The notes under the pieces were generated by a model. That model was not told the DNA's origin. It ran no database searches and worked only from the letters and a program-made list of their open reading frames with translations. Below are positions 45,891 through 54,667 of a DNA stretch of 64,000 nt, piece by piece. The position numbers and the translations under genes are program-made. The first letter of the stretch is position 1. Every line of letters begins with the position of its first letter. Source of the DNA: JBKECY01 sp047975025. Lineage in GTDB: Bacteria > Bacillota > Clostridia > Lachnospirales > Lachnospiraceae. The stretch lies in assembly GCA_047975025.1 (NCBI GenBank), contig JBKECY010000015.1, positions 29,159 through 93,158 on the forward strand, written 5' to 3'.

Positions 45891-46970
45891 TTATGTTTGC
45901 GGGAGTCCCTCATGATAGGCAAACAGGTTGTCAAAGTAACTGTTTACAGTCATTGTGGCATTGTACAGGGCCGTCATAATTACTGCCCTGATGTTGATTG
46001 CTTTACTGCTGCAATTACGAATGGAATCCATAACGAGTTCTATAGTGCCTTTACACAGTTTCTGATATACCTGCTTTACAATCTCAACCGACCTGTCTTC
46101 CCGGTTTATGCGTATTGTTTTTGCACTTGACGTAAATACGTCCACAGCAATCGCTACAATTTCGTCTAATATGCCGCTATCATAAGGTCTGTCAATCCGT
46201 ATCGCATCATAATCAATTTGCTGTTTAAACATGCTTTCTACAGCCTGATAGGATAAGATTGGATTGGTATAATCTCTGTTAATAATCTCTGTAGTAATCT
46301 CTGTATTTGTCTGACTTTTCGATGAGGGTCGTTTCTCTTTTACAAGGGTATCCTCCCCCTCCTTAATTGTGACAGGTCCCTCTTTCAAAGGAGGTACCCT
46401 CTCTCTTTGAAAAGAGGGTGCTGTCTCTTTTGATATTGCAAGTTCTCTTCCTTCCTGGCTTTCAGATCCAATATGCCCCGTATCCTGCTGAACCCTCTCC
46501 TCTTTGAAAGAGGAAGGTTGTTTAGCACATTCCTCTGGATAAGTCTTTTCTTTTAACCGTTCCACCACCAATTCCAGATATAGGACATTGTTTATCACAA
46601 GCCCATTGATCGTCACGGTACGAAATACCCGTTTTATAACTCCCAGCTTTTCTAAAAAGATAACTGCATTGGTAGCTTCTTTTTTGGAAATCCCAAACTG
46701 TTCACTGATCTGTTGATAACTTCTCTGAAGCAGATCTGCTTTAAACTTTTTCTTTACAGCAATGATCTGCCCCGTGTTTTCATCCCGCTGTTCTGTCGGC
46801 TTATACCAATACACAATATCGGCAAGTACAACAATCGCTGTTAGATTAGGTTTTCCATTATCACGCACAATCGTTCGATACCACATCTGTGGGATGATAT
46901 TCCCCGTAATATTCAGTTTTGCATTTTCATCTACAATCGCATTTCCCGTACTGTATATATCGCCCCTCAT
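45891..46970 (-). CDS. Replication initiator-like protein (DUF6017)
   Basis: The N-terminal half (KLNITGNIIPQMWY, VVLADIVYWYKPTE, KKKFKADLLQRSYQQISEQF) is a winged-helix replication-initiator type, and the C-terminal part (YDAIRIDRPYDSGILDEIVA to the end) matches DUF6017. Such proteins head the leading operon of Tn1549-like ICEs and probably start plasmid-like replication. ATG at 46970 overlaps the stop of the small membrane gene. Confidence 0.85.
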   Translation of the reverse strand: MRGDIYSTGNAIVDENAKLNITGNIIPQMWYRTIVRDNGKPNLTAIVVLADIVYWYKPTEQRDENTGQIIAVKKKFKADLLQRSYQQISEQFGISKKEATNAVIFLEKLGVIKRVFRTVTINGLVINNVLYLELVVERLKEKTYPEECAKQPSSFKEERVQQDTGHIGSESQEGRELAISKETAPSFQRERVPPLKEGPVTIKEGEDTLVKEKRPSSKSQTNTEITTEIINRDYTNPILSYQAVESMFKQQIDYDAIRIDRPYDSGILDEIVAIAVDVFTSSAKTIRINREDRSVEIVKQVYQKLCKGTIELVMDSIRNCSSKAINIRAVIMTALYNATMTVNSYFDNLFAYHEGLPQT

Positions 46971-47116
46971 ACATCGGCCTGCCTTTTATCTTTGTCGGCA
47001 ACACTGATATACTTTATTGCCTTGTCTGCTCTTTTGGCTACGATCAGGCAACAATATAAAATAGCTACTATACATATCACAAAAAATACTAAAATACTTA
47101 CAACTATTATTTTCAT
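46967..47116 (-). CDS. Small membrane protein, 49 residues
   Basis: MKIIVVSILVFFVICIVAIL is one membrane helix followed by a basic tail. ATG at 47116 follows GGAGGATGAAGTA. It overlaps the initiator gene by four bases. Function unknown. Confidence 0.7.
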   Translation of the reverse strand: MKIIVVSILVFFVICIVAILYCCLIVAKRADKAIKYISVADKDKRQADV

Positions 47117-47207
47117 TACTTCATCCTCCAAACACGCAAAGAAAAGAGGACTAAGCCAGCTAACAGAATATCTAACCAACTTAATCCTCACCAATTTATT
47201 AATTTAC

Positions 47208-47219
47208 ACAGTATACTGT
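47208..47219. promoter_or_regulatory. Perfect 12-bp palindrome upstream of the leading operon
   Basis: ACAGTATACTGT is a perfect palindrome about 90 bases before the first gene of the leftward operon. A second short dyad (GTCTG-N9-CAGAC) follows at 47221-47239. These are candidate operators; the regulator is unknown. No gene was found in 47117-47453. Confidence 0.4.
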
Positions 47220-47385
47220 CGGTCTGAAAACCATACAGACATAGAAAGCCTGCAGAAGAGATAAAGTAGTAGTAGGATTAAGCCGTCAGAACCCTCTCAA
47301 CAATAATTACACTGATTCTCAGTCTTATTCCAACAAAATCTATTCCCAGGCTATAAATCTTGCACCATTTCTGGTATAATATAAA

Positions 47386-47439
47386 AAGACTAATTCAGCG
47401 CAAACCTTCTGTTTATAAGGTCTCTGCTAACTTAGTCTT
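47386..47439. terminator. Imperfect stem-loop at the right ICE end
   Basis: AAGACTAA pairs with TTAGTCTT and ACCTT with AAGGT inside, with T-rich sequence on both outer sides, so it could terminate transcripts in both directions at the ICE border. TGGTATAAT just before it (47372-47380) is an extended -10 element facing right. Confidence 0.5.
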
Positions 47440-47453
47440 ATTTTAACACACCC

Positions 47454-47591
47454 TCCCGCACCGTTTTCCCCGCATAAAGCATGGACACTCCCAGATTTGA
47501 GCTGAAGATTTACCCGATCCAAAGCTTTGACACCAGGGAACTCTTTTGAAATATCTCTTAATTCAAGGACGATATTTGAACTCGCATCCAT
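47454..47591 (-). pseudogene. Sugar ABC transporter ATPase, first 46 codons, cut by the ICE
   Basis: The frame opens at ATG 47591 after AAGGAGGTGTGAGC and reads VLELRDISKEFPGVKALDRV then HALCGENGAG, the start of a RbsA/MglA-type sugar ATPase up to the Walker A GENGAGKST. After GGA (47456-47454) the expected KST codons are replaced by unrelated sequence that belongs to the ICE. The rest of the gene should lie beyond the far end of the ICE. The gene is divergent from the two-component operon. Confidence 0.85.
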
Positions 47592-47832
47592 GCTCACACC
47601 TCCTTGTGGTTTTTCTATTCATAGGTTCCTCCCTTTTTGTTTATATGAAATCGTTCTTGCTTACACGTGCAGAATATCATATACTGAAAAATGACGAAAT
47701 AGTTTTTATGTATTACCATTTGGTTGTCATACTAAATCATAGATTTGTCGTACCTGCACATAAAAAATATCTCTTTCAATTTATTTCAGTGCATAATGAC
47801 GGCTGCAAGTGTGAAGATTAGAGGATGAATTA

Positions 47833-49455
47833 ATGAATTGTATTCGAATTATGATTGCAGAAGATGAAGTGGCAATCGCAAATCTGATTAAAAATCTAAT
47901 AGATTTTGAGCGGCTGAATCTGGAATTTATCGGATACGCACTTAATGGCGAGAGAGCGTATGAGATGATTCGTTCTGAAAAGCCAGATATTGTAATCACA
48001 GATATCTCAATGCCAATTATGAATGGGTTGGAAATGATCCAAAAAGTACAAGAAGAAAAGTTACCTGTACATTTTATTATAATTAGCGGTCTTACTTATT
48101 TCAACTATGCTTTATCTGCTATCAAAATGGGGGTTGAAGACTATCTTCTTAAGCCGATAAATCAGGCAGAGCTAAATGAAGTTCTGGAAAAAACAGTTCT
48201 TAAAATAGCATCAGTATTGCAAATTGATTATCAGATTCAGAAGTCGGGTATTGATACACATCTTCAGACACAGAGATTACGCCGTTCGTTTATTATGGAC
48301 GTGTTGTATGACAAGGAGCATCCTGCACAATTGGATGAAACACAGATCAATGAAGAATACGCCTTTTCGTTTGTACCCGGAGCACCATTCCTGATGGGGA
48401 TTGCCTTGATTGACGGTATTTTTGCGCTGAATCTGGCAACACAAAATGTAATTATAGAACAGCTAATGAGAAATTTCCAGACCGCAATGAAGGAACTTTG
48501 CATTGATTTGGAAGTTTACAATAAGAATAATCAATTCATATTTTTACTAAATTATAAGGTGGAACAAGAAAGCCGTATTTTCGATTCTCTTGCTGTAATC
48601 AAAGAAGACTTGTCATCGTATTTGGCGGCGAGTGAGGGATTGCAGCTTACTATAAGCTGTGGGGGAACCACCAGCAAAATACAAAATATTTCCTACTCGC
48701 TGCATACAGCACAGAAAGCATTGAATGCACGAATTCTCATGGGACCACAGCATGTACTTTATGCAAAAGACCTACTTTTGCATAATAGAAAGCCGGAATT
48801 TATTCTGTCAAGTTCAGAATCCGCCGCTATCCGTTCCTGTATAGAAATTCGGGATTTTGATAAGCTGGACAGCTTATTACTTGCTGTTTTTAAAGAGGTT
48901 GCTATAAGCTGCAAGTCCTGCCCTCATTTGCTTTTGGAGACATTTTGTGATGTGCTGACGACACTTTTGTCAGATTTTCACCAACACAAAATTATTTCTA
49001 GTAACTTAACAGACACGTATTTGCGTTATTGCGATGCAATCGAACAATATTTTTCTTTAAAAGAACTGATCTTATTTACACTTGCTTTTATTAAGGAGCT
49101 GCTGCCAGCAGATAGTAAAATAGAGTCTCAGGAGAAGCGACAGATTCAGATTGCAAAAGAATTTATCCTAAAGCATTTTAATGAAAATATTAAGCTTGAA
49201 GACGTGGCAGAGCAGATTTATCTGGCACCTACCTACTTTGGAGTCTTGTTTAAAAAAGAGGAGGGGGAATCCTTTAGTTCTTATCTGACCTCTGTACGTA
49301 TTGAGAAAGCCAAAGAACTGCTACATGATGTGTCTTATAATATTTCAGAGATCGCTAATGCTGTGGGATATCAGGACAAGAGATATTTTAGTAAGCTTTT
49401 TAAAGACCAGGTTGGTGTTACACCCAAGGAATATCGTAAAATATATGCAAATTGA
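47833..49455 (+). CDS. YesN-type response regulator (REC plus AraC HTH)
   Basis: The 540-residue protein has a receiver domain with phospho-acceptor Asp in IVITDISMP (near residue 55) and Lys in YLLKPI, a long middle region, and a C-terminal AraC domain (IKLEDVAEQIYLAPTYFGVL, then ISEIANAVGYQDKRYFSKLF). It should activate carbohydrate genes when phosphorylated by the adjacent kinase. ATG at 47833 follows AGAGGATGAATTA. The 240 bases upstream form the divergent control region shared with the broken ABC ATPase gene. Confidence 0.93.
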   Translation: MNCIRIMIAEDEVAIANLIKNLIDFERLNLEFIGYALNGERAYEMIRSEKPDIVITDISMPIMNGLEMIQKVQEEKLPVHFIIISGLTYFNYALSAIKMGVEDYLLKPINQAELNEVLEKTVLKIASVLQIDYQIQKSGIDTHLQTQRLRRSFIMDVLYDKEHPAQLDETQINEEYAFSFVPGAPFLMGIALIDGIFALNLATQNVIIEQLMRNFQTAMKELCIDLEVYNKNNQFIFLLNYKVEQESRIFDSLAVIKEDLSSYLAASEGLQLTISCGGTTSKIQNISYSLHTAQKALNARILMGPQHVLYAKDLLLHNRKPEFILSSSESAAIRSCIEIRDFDKLDSLLLAVFKEVAISCKSCPHLLLETFCDVLTTLLSDFHQHKIISSNLTDTYLRYCDAIEQYFSLKELILFTLAFIKELLPADSKIESQEKRQIQIAKEFILKHFNENIKLEDVAEQIYLAPTYFGVLFKKEEGESFSSYLTSVRIEKAKELLHDVSYNISEIANAVGYQDKRYFSKLFKDQVGVTPKEYRKIYAN

Positions 49456-49471
49456 GTAAAGGTTGATTAAA

Positions 49472-50542
49472 ATGCGAGATAGATACACAATATTCAAAAG
49501 GAACATTCACCTTTTTTGCAATACCCAATATTACACTGAATTCAAAAAAAATATGATTCTTACAGTGCTATTGGGACTTTTTTTTCTGCTTTCTTTCTTT
49601 TTGCTGCATGCGATTCCTGCTCAACGAAGTGAGTGGAAGACAGCATTTTTTGTTTGGCTAGGGATAGGGGGGTTGTTGTTTATCATATTTGTGGTTACTT
49701 TTTGGGTTCGATATTATCACACAGTTATCCTTGTGGCAATAAAAATTGAAAATATCAAAACAAAATATTCCTTGATTGATGCTGAAAAAATGACAGATTA
49801 TAGTGCATCCCTTAATACGATTTTAGACTTGATAGATTCTTCGCTTGAAAAAGAATATTCCAGCCGTCTGCTTCAAAAACAAGCAGAATTAGATGCAATG
49901 CAAAGTCAGATTAATCCGCATTTTTTGTACAATACCTTAGATACGATTCGCGGCTATGCTGTGATGGAAGAGGCACCTCTGACTTCGGATATGGTTGAAG
50001 TATTATCACGCTTATTTCGATATATGATTGGCCAGAAAAATGAACTCGTCACATTGCGGCAGGAATTAAGTACACTGTACGATTATATTAAAATACAGGA
50101 ATACCGCATTAATCAGCATATTGTTTTTATGCAAAATATAGCGCAGGATCTTCAGATAATGAACTATCACATACCAAAGCTGATTATTCAGCCTTTTATT
50201 GAAAATGCCATTAAGCATGGGATTAAGGGCATTACAAAAGATTTTGTTATTACCTTGAATATACACAGCACGCAGTCCCGTTTGGTTATTAGTATCATAG
50301 ATAATGGTGCTGGGATGACAGCAGAACAGCTCCTAACCTTAAATCAAAAGCTGGCTCAAAATGAATCGAATTCGGTTCATACGGTTTTTGATAAAAAAAG
50401 GGGGAGTGGAATCGCATTAACAAATGTCAATTCCAGGATTAAATTGTTATATGGCGAGTCTTTCGGTGTTGTGGCATATAGTACACTTGGAAAGGGGGCT
50501 GAATTTCAAATCTCTCTTCCTTTTTTCAAAAATCAGGAGTAG
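49472..50542 (+). CDS. YesM-type histidine kinase without a sensor domain
   Basis: The 356-residue kinase has two membrane helices (about 28-48 and 60-85) joined by a loop of only about ten residues, a short linker, the His box SQINPHFLYNTLDTIRGY and an ATPase domain (DNGAGM, GSGIALTNVNSRI). YesM-type kinases normally have a large extracellular domain; here there is none, so the signal may come through a partner protein. ATG at 49472 follows AAAGGTTGATTAAA. It follows the regulator by 16 bases. Confidence 0.93.
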   Translation: MRDRYTIFKRNIHLFCNTQYYTEFKKNMILTVLLGLFFLLSFFLLHAIPAQRSEWKTAFFVWLGIGGLLFIIFVVTFWVRYYHTVILVAIKIENIKTKYSLIDAEKMTDYSASLNTILDLIDSSLEKEYSSRLLQKQAELDAMQSQINPHFLYNTLDTIRGYAVMEEAPLTSDMVEVLSRLFRYMIGQKNELVTLRQELSTLYDYIKIQEYRINQHIVFMQNIAQDLQIMNYHIPKLIIQPFIENAIKHGIKGITKDFVITLNIHSTQSRLVISIIDNGAGMTAEQLLTLNQKLAQNESNSVHTVFDKKRGSGIALTNVNSRIKLLYGESFGVVAYSTLGKGAEFQISLPFFKNQE

Positions 50543-50548
50543 GATTCT

Positions 50549-51964
50549 ATGCGGTATGAAGTTATGTGCCTGACGCATGTTGGTAGAGCAGTCGATAATA
50601 CAATTGTATATGATATTTCATTTACTTTATATGCGCAGGAAGCTCTGTGCATTCTGGTTGAAGAAATCGATACAAAAAACTTTCTGCTGGATATTTTGCA
50701 GGGGCGAACTCAGATTGACCAGGGGCAGCTTTTTATTGATGACACCAGGAAGAGATGGGATAGTCTGGAGCAGGCGCGAAGTGCAGGAATATATGTAGTT
50801 GATGAAAAACAGCTTGTAGGGTCAATGAATGTGGCTGATAATCTGTATATGACTTCCCCCTCCTTTTATAGCAGAATGAAGTTTCTTGATATACACGCAC
50901 TTCATACAACCACTGAAAAATGTCTGAAAGAATTTTCTCTCAGTGATATTAAGTCTACAGCAATTGTAAATTCGCTGCCGGCACATGATGTTTACATACT
51001 CTCTATTTTGCATGCCTATATTAGTGGTTGCAAGATACTTGTATTAAACTCACCTTCTTTTGTATTTTATCAGCCAGCTGAGATTAAAAAGCTCCAGAAA
51101 ATTGTAAGTATATTGAAAACAAAAGGTATATCTTTGCTATGGTTTTCAAATAAATGGACACAGGTTCTGCAAAATTTCGATCGTTTTGCTACTATTAAAA
51201 ATGGAGTTGTCACCCAACTTTCAAAATTGACAACAATTCCGCCTGTGGAGCCGAAGAGTGACTTTCTTTCCCCAAAGTTGAGGTACCCGGATGTAAATAC
51301 GGAAGCTGAAGTGTTACATTGCCACGCTATTTCTAATCTGGACAGTGCGCTTCCTCAAATAGATTTTTCGCTATATAAAGGAGAGATTCTAGGAATATGT
51401 GATGATGAAAATAGCGTCGCTTCCTTTATGAACACATTTTCAGAAGGCAAGGTGCCTGTAACGGGCCATATAGAACTAAATGGCAGCCTGTATGACACAG
51501 GTTCGCATAAAAAAGAGCAGATTGCATTTATTTCTTCGGCAACCGGATATCAAAGGATTTTTCCGCAAATGGACTTATATGACAATGTGACATTACTCGT
51601 GAATAAACCAATTTACAACAGACTAGGATTCGATAATAGGCGGATTCACAGGCATATAGCCCGCAGCATGTTGGCAGCTATTCATGGCGAGGGGGTGCTT
51701 GAGGAGTTTACGGGGAGACGAGATCTAATAGGGATGAAGCCGTTGGATTGCCTAAAGGTCGAGATTGCAAAATGGTTATGTGTACACCCAAAGGTGTTTG
51801 TCTTTGTAAACCATCACAATGTCTATAACGACCTGACAGAAAGTGATTTCAAGGAATTACTGGAATGTATCCATGAGATAGGGATTTCAATTTTGATTGT
51901 TTCGGCCAGCCGAGAAAATCTGCCGAATTTGTGTACAAGAGTGATTTCTGTTGAAAAGGAATAG
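50549..51964 (+). CDS. Catalytically dead RbsA-like double ABC ATPase
   Basis: The protein (471 residues) has the layout of RbsA/MglA-type sugar ATPases, two ABC domains in one chain, but both lack key residues. Domain 1 Walker A position reads ILVEEIDTKNF, Walker B reads ILVLNSPSFVF. Domain 2 reads GICDDENSVAS for Walker A, PLDCLKVEIAKWL for the signature and VNHHNV for DEPT. No GxxGxGKS exists. It is coded six bases after the kinase and is probably a regulatory subunit. It could bind the sugar permease and pass transport state to the kinase; this is inference. Confidence 0.85.
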   Translation: MRYEVMCLTHVGRAVDNTIVYDISFTLYAQEALCILVEEIDTKNFLLDILQGRTQIDQGQLFIDDTRKRWDSLEQARSAGIYVVDEKQLVGSMNVADNLYMTSPSFYSRMKFLDIHALHTTTEKCLKEFSLSDIKSTAIVNSLPAHDVYILSILHAYISGCKILVLNSPSFVFYQPAEIKKLQKIVSILKTKGISLLWFSNKWTQVLQNFDRFATIKNGVVTQLSKLTTIPPVEPKSDFLSPKLRYPDVNTEAEVLHCHAISNLDSALPQIDFSLYKGEILGICDDENSVASFMNTFSEGKVPVTGHIELNGSLYDTGSHKKEQIAFISSATGYQRIFPQMDLYDNVTLLVNKPIYNRLGFDNRRIHRHIARSMLAAIHGEGVLEEFTGRRDLIGMKPLDCLKVEIAKWLCVHPKVFVFVNHHNVYNDLTESDFKELLECIHEIGISILIVSASRENLPNLCTRVISVEKE

Positions 51965-52003
51965 GAGTGGGGATATTGCCAGTACCCTATAGAGGAGGAT
52001 GAC

Positions 52004-54424
52004 ATGAAACGAGAGGAAAAGATTAAATTTCATATTCTGCGCCAAGAAATTCCTCATGAGATACGGAATGTGCTGTCAATTGTATATGTAATGAAGGGAG
52101 AAATGGATGTAGAAATCAATAAATGCTTATACACAGTCAGTGCAGGCGGTTTTTTTGTGATTCCGCCATTCTCGGTATGCCGAATAGCATATGCATCTGC
52201 CCAAAATGTAGGTATTGAAATCTGGATTCGCTATGACTATCTGGAGCAATGTGGATGGCCGGGGTATCTCAGACAGCATTATGTGGTGTGCAGTGATGCG
52301 TCGGATAATAAAAGTGACGAAATAAGACAGTTATTTGCCGACAGTTATAAGCAGTCCACATATGGAGACGAAATGAATGTTACCTTGTCGGTGCAGCGTC
52401 TGCTAAAAGCGGTACAGGATAATAGTTCAATTACCGAAGAGCGTTCCAAGCAACTAGATACACAAATGAAGCATATTGACCAGGTACTCCGTTATATTTA
52501 CAAGCACTGGAAAGAAGATATTAATACACATAACCTTGCACAGGAAGAATCGCTGTCTATCAGCTATCTGAGTCATATGTTCAAGCGATGGATGAATGTA
52601 CCGATTGTAAAGTATATATCAGAGGTGCGTCTGTATCACGCTTATAAAGAATTGGACAATGCCAATGCCTCGATTACAGAGATAGCGTTGGATCACGGAT
52701 TCAAAAACACAAATATGTTTATCAGTTCTTTTAGAGAGAGATATGGGAAGACACCTGGAAAATATAGAAAAATATATGCGGATGCGCCCAGTAAGGGCGA
52801 GATGTACCATGATTTTTCGTCGTTGCTGAAGTATGCATCCGAGGATGCGCAGATGGTTCCGCAAAAAGAAGAAATAAGTGTGCGGTTAGCCTGGGATAAA
52901 TCGGATGGAGAACTCTTTGGGACAACGTGGAAAAATCTTGTTAATGTAGCTTTTGCAAGAGATGTATTGTTCGAGCCAATTCAAAAGCAGCTGAAGTTAA
53001 TACAGGAAAAGATAGGGTTTCGCTATATTCACTTTCACGGCCTGTTTGATGGAGAGATGTATGTTTATGATGAAGATGAGCAGGGGAATCCAAAGTACAG
53101 TTTCTTTTATATAGACTGGGTATTTGATTTTTTGCAGTCCATACATTTAAAACCATATATGGATTTTAGTTATATGCCATATAAGCTGGCAAAGGATAAA
53201 AGCCATACCTGGATGAAGGGTGGATGGTTTTCTATATATAATGACAAGAAGAAATGGGAAGAGCTAGTTAAGGCAACATTGCGGCATTTTATTGACAGAT
53301 ATGGAATTGATGAAGTTAGAAGCTGGTATTTTATTTCGCTGATACTTACTCCGAATGAAGCGGAAAATATAGGCATGATGCCGGAGCGCAATTTCTATGA
53401 ATTTTATGAGACTACCTGGAATGCTGTCAAATCAGTGGATAGGAATCTTAGATTCGGAGGTCCGGGTTGTTTTACAGGGGAAATTTGGAGTGGGAAAATG
53501 CTTGAAAGATTTATGAAGTTCTCTCATAAGAACAGATGTCCGGCAGATTTCTATTCTTTTCAATGTTATCCGCATGAGAGACTTGAATATAATGAGGAGT
53601 TTGGATTTTATTCCGAAAGGCAGGATGCAGAACCGATTATTCCCAGTACAGATGCGCATTACACCAATCGGTTTTTAACAGACTGGAGAAAGTTAGCGAA
53701 AGAGTATGGGGAGGATGGTAAAGAGGTATGGTTCGAGCAATGGAATTCTACTATTTGGCAGAGAGATCCCGCTAATGACTCAGCATTTAAAGCTGCATGG
53801 GTAGTAAAGGATATATGTGAAAACCATCATCTGGCAGAAGGCTTTGGCTATTGGATGATGCTGGACTTTAACGAAGAGCACGATCTTCAGGTCACGTCGG
53901 TATTCCATGGCGGCATGGGAATGTTTACACTTAGTGGGATTCCAAAAAGTTCGTGGATGGCACTGGAATTACTCAATAAGCTAAATGGAAGAGTAGTTGC
54001 TCGTGGTGAGAACTGGATGGCTGTCAGAAATGATAAAGAACTGCAGATTATAGTATATCACTATTGTCATTACAATAATTTTCTTTTGCGCCGAGATGAG
54101 ATATTTGTGGCTAGAGAGGATACGTATCAGTTGTTCGTGCAAAAAGAAAAAATGAACATTTTTGTGGAAGTAGATGATTGCCGAGAGAAGAGCTATAGTG
54201 TAAGGCAAGTAAGTCTTAACAGAGAATTTGGATCTTCATTTGATCAATGGCTCAACATGGGGATGCCATCGTATTTGGACAAGATAAGGGATCAGGAATT
54301 ACGAGATTCAGCACATCCGTTAGTGAAATCACGAATACTGTATCCGGAGGATGGAAAACTCAAGTTTAAAACCGACATGATGCCGCATGAGGTTCAGCTC
54401 TGGACTATAGAAAATTTAGAATAG
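52004..54424 (+). CDS. AraC-type regulator fused to a GH39-like glycosidase
   Basis: Residues about 1-110 are a cupin-like sensing domain, 150-260 an AraC HTH (HNLAQEESLSISYLSHMF, ITEIALDHGFKNTNMF), and 270-800 a GH39-type TIM barrel with a beta-rich tail. The acid/base candidate is Glu in TPNEAEN (about 449) and the nucleophile Glu in WFEQWNS (about 578). GH39 includes beta-xylosidases. No signal peptide, so cytoplasmic. ATG follows AGAGGAGGATGAC. The fusion could sense and cut the same sugar. Confidence 0.88.
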   Translation: MKREEKIKFHILRQEIPHEIRNVLSIVYVMKGEMDVEINKCLYTVSAGGFFVIPPFSVCRIAYASAQNVGIEIWIRYDYLEQCGWPGYLRQHYVVCSDASDNKSDEIRQLFADSYKQSTYGDEMNVTLSVQRLLKAVQDNSSITEERSKQLDTQMKHIDQVLRYIYKHWKEDINTHNLAQEESLSISYLSHMFKRWMNVPIVKYISEVRLYHAYKELDNANASITEIALDHGFKNTNMFISSFRERYGKTPGKYRKIYADAPSKGEMYHDFSSLLKYASEDAQMVPQKEEISVRLAWDKSDGELFGTTWKNLVNVAFARDVLFEPIQKQLKLIQEKIGFRYIHFHGLFDGEMYVYDEDEQGNPKYSFFYIDWVFDFLQSIHLKPYMDFSYMPYKLAKDKSHTWMKGGWFSIYNDKKKWEELVKATLRHFIDRYGIDEVRSWYFISLILTPNEAENIGMMPERNFYEFYETTWNAVKSVDRNLRFGGPGCFTGEIWSGKMLERFMKFSHKNRCPADFYSFQCYPHERLEYNEEFGFYSERQDAEPIIPSTDAHYTNRFLTDWRKLAKEYGEDGKEVWFEQWNSTIWQRDPANDSAFKAAWVVKDICENHHLAEGFGYWMMLDFNEEHDLQVTSVFHGGMGMFTLSGIPKSSWMALELLNKLNGRVVARGENWMAVRNDKELQIIVYHYCHYNNFLLRRDEIFVAREDTYQLFVQKEKMNIFVEVDDCREKSYSVRQVSLNREFGSSFDQWLNMGMPSYLDKIRDQELRDSAHPLVKSRILYPEDGKLKFKTDMMPHEVQLWTIENLE

Positions 54425-54445
54425 ATATAATTTGACACGAATAAA

Positions 54446-54506
54446 AATATAATAAATGCACAATTACTGTTGATAAAATTGATAGTAATTGTGCATTTAT
54501 TATATT
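54446..54506 (+). terminator. Long perfect hairpin after the AraC-GH39 gene
   Basis: AATATAATAAATGCACAATT extended to 23 bases pairs perfectly with its complement 15 bases later. It lies 22 bases after the stop. The stem is AT-rich and symmetric, so it may serve both directions. The rest of 54507-54667 holds a short palindrome TCGTTAAACGA at 54603-54613 that could be an operator. Confidence 0.6.
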
Positions 54507-54667
54507 CTGCTTTTGCAAATATACAAATCAAGTAATTAGAGACTGTCAAATACTTTAAAAGCAGAAAACAATATTATTAAAATAATTAATATGTATAAAT
54601 AGTCGTTAAACGATATTGTAATGACCGTATAAAAGCAATCTATCATATATGGAAAGAGAGGAGAGAA

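Larger units (their letters stand above)
1..47453 (-). mobile_element. Integrative and conjugative element (Tn1549-like), left end outside window
   Basis: A continuous block of minus-strand transfer genes holds a MOBP-type relaxase, MobC, VirD4, VirB4, PrgI, VirB6-like and VirB2-like proteins, an NlpC/P60 hydrolase and a methylase/SNF2 helicase. This gene set is characteristic of Tn1549-like Firmicute ICEs. The right boundary is placed at 47453/47454 because the minus-strand sequence beyond it reads as the start of a sugar ABC ATPase that breaks off in its Walker A motif, where ICE sequence begins. The left end and the integrase are not in the window. A Rep-like protein and a ParM-like protein suggest a plasmid-like phase after excision. 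Confidence 0.9.

Noticed and set aside
47833..47999. Minus-strand ORF overlapping the response regulator start
   Set aside because: It is antisense to a well-supported gene and has no domain or ribosome site.
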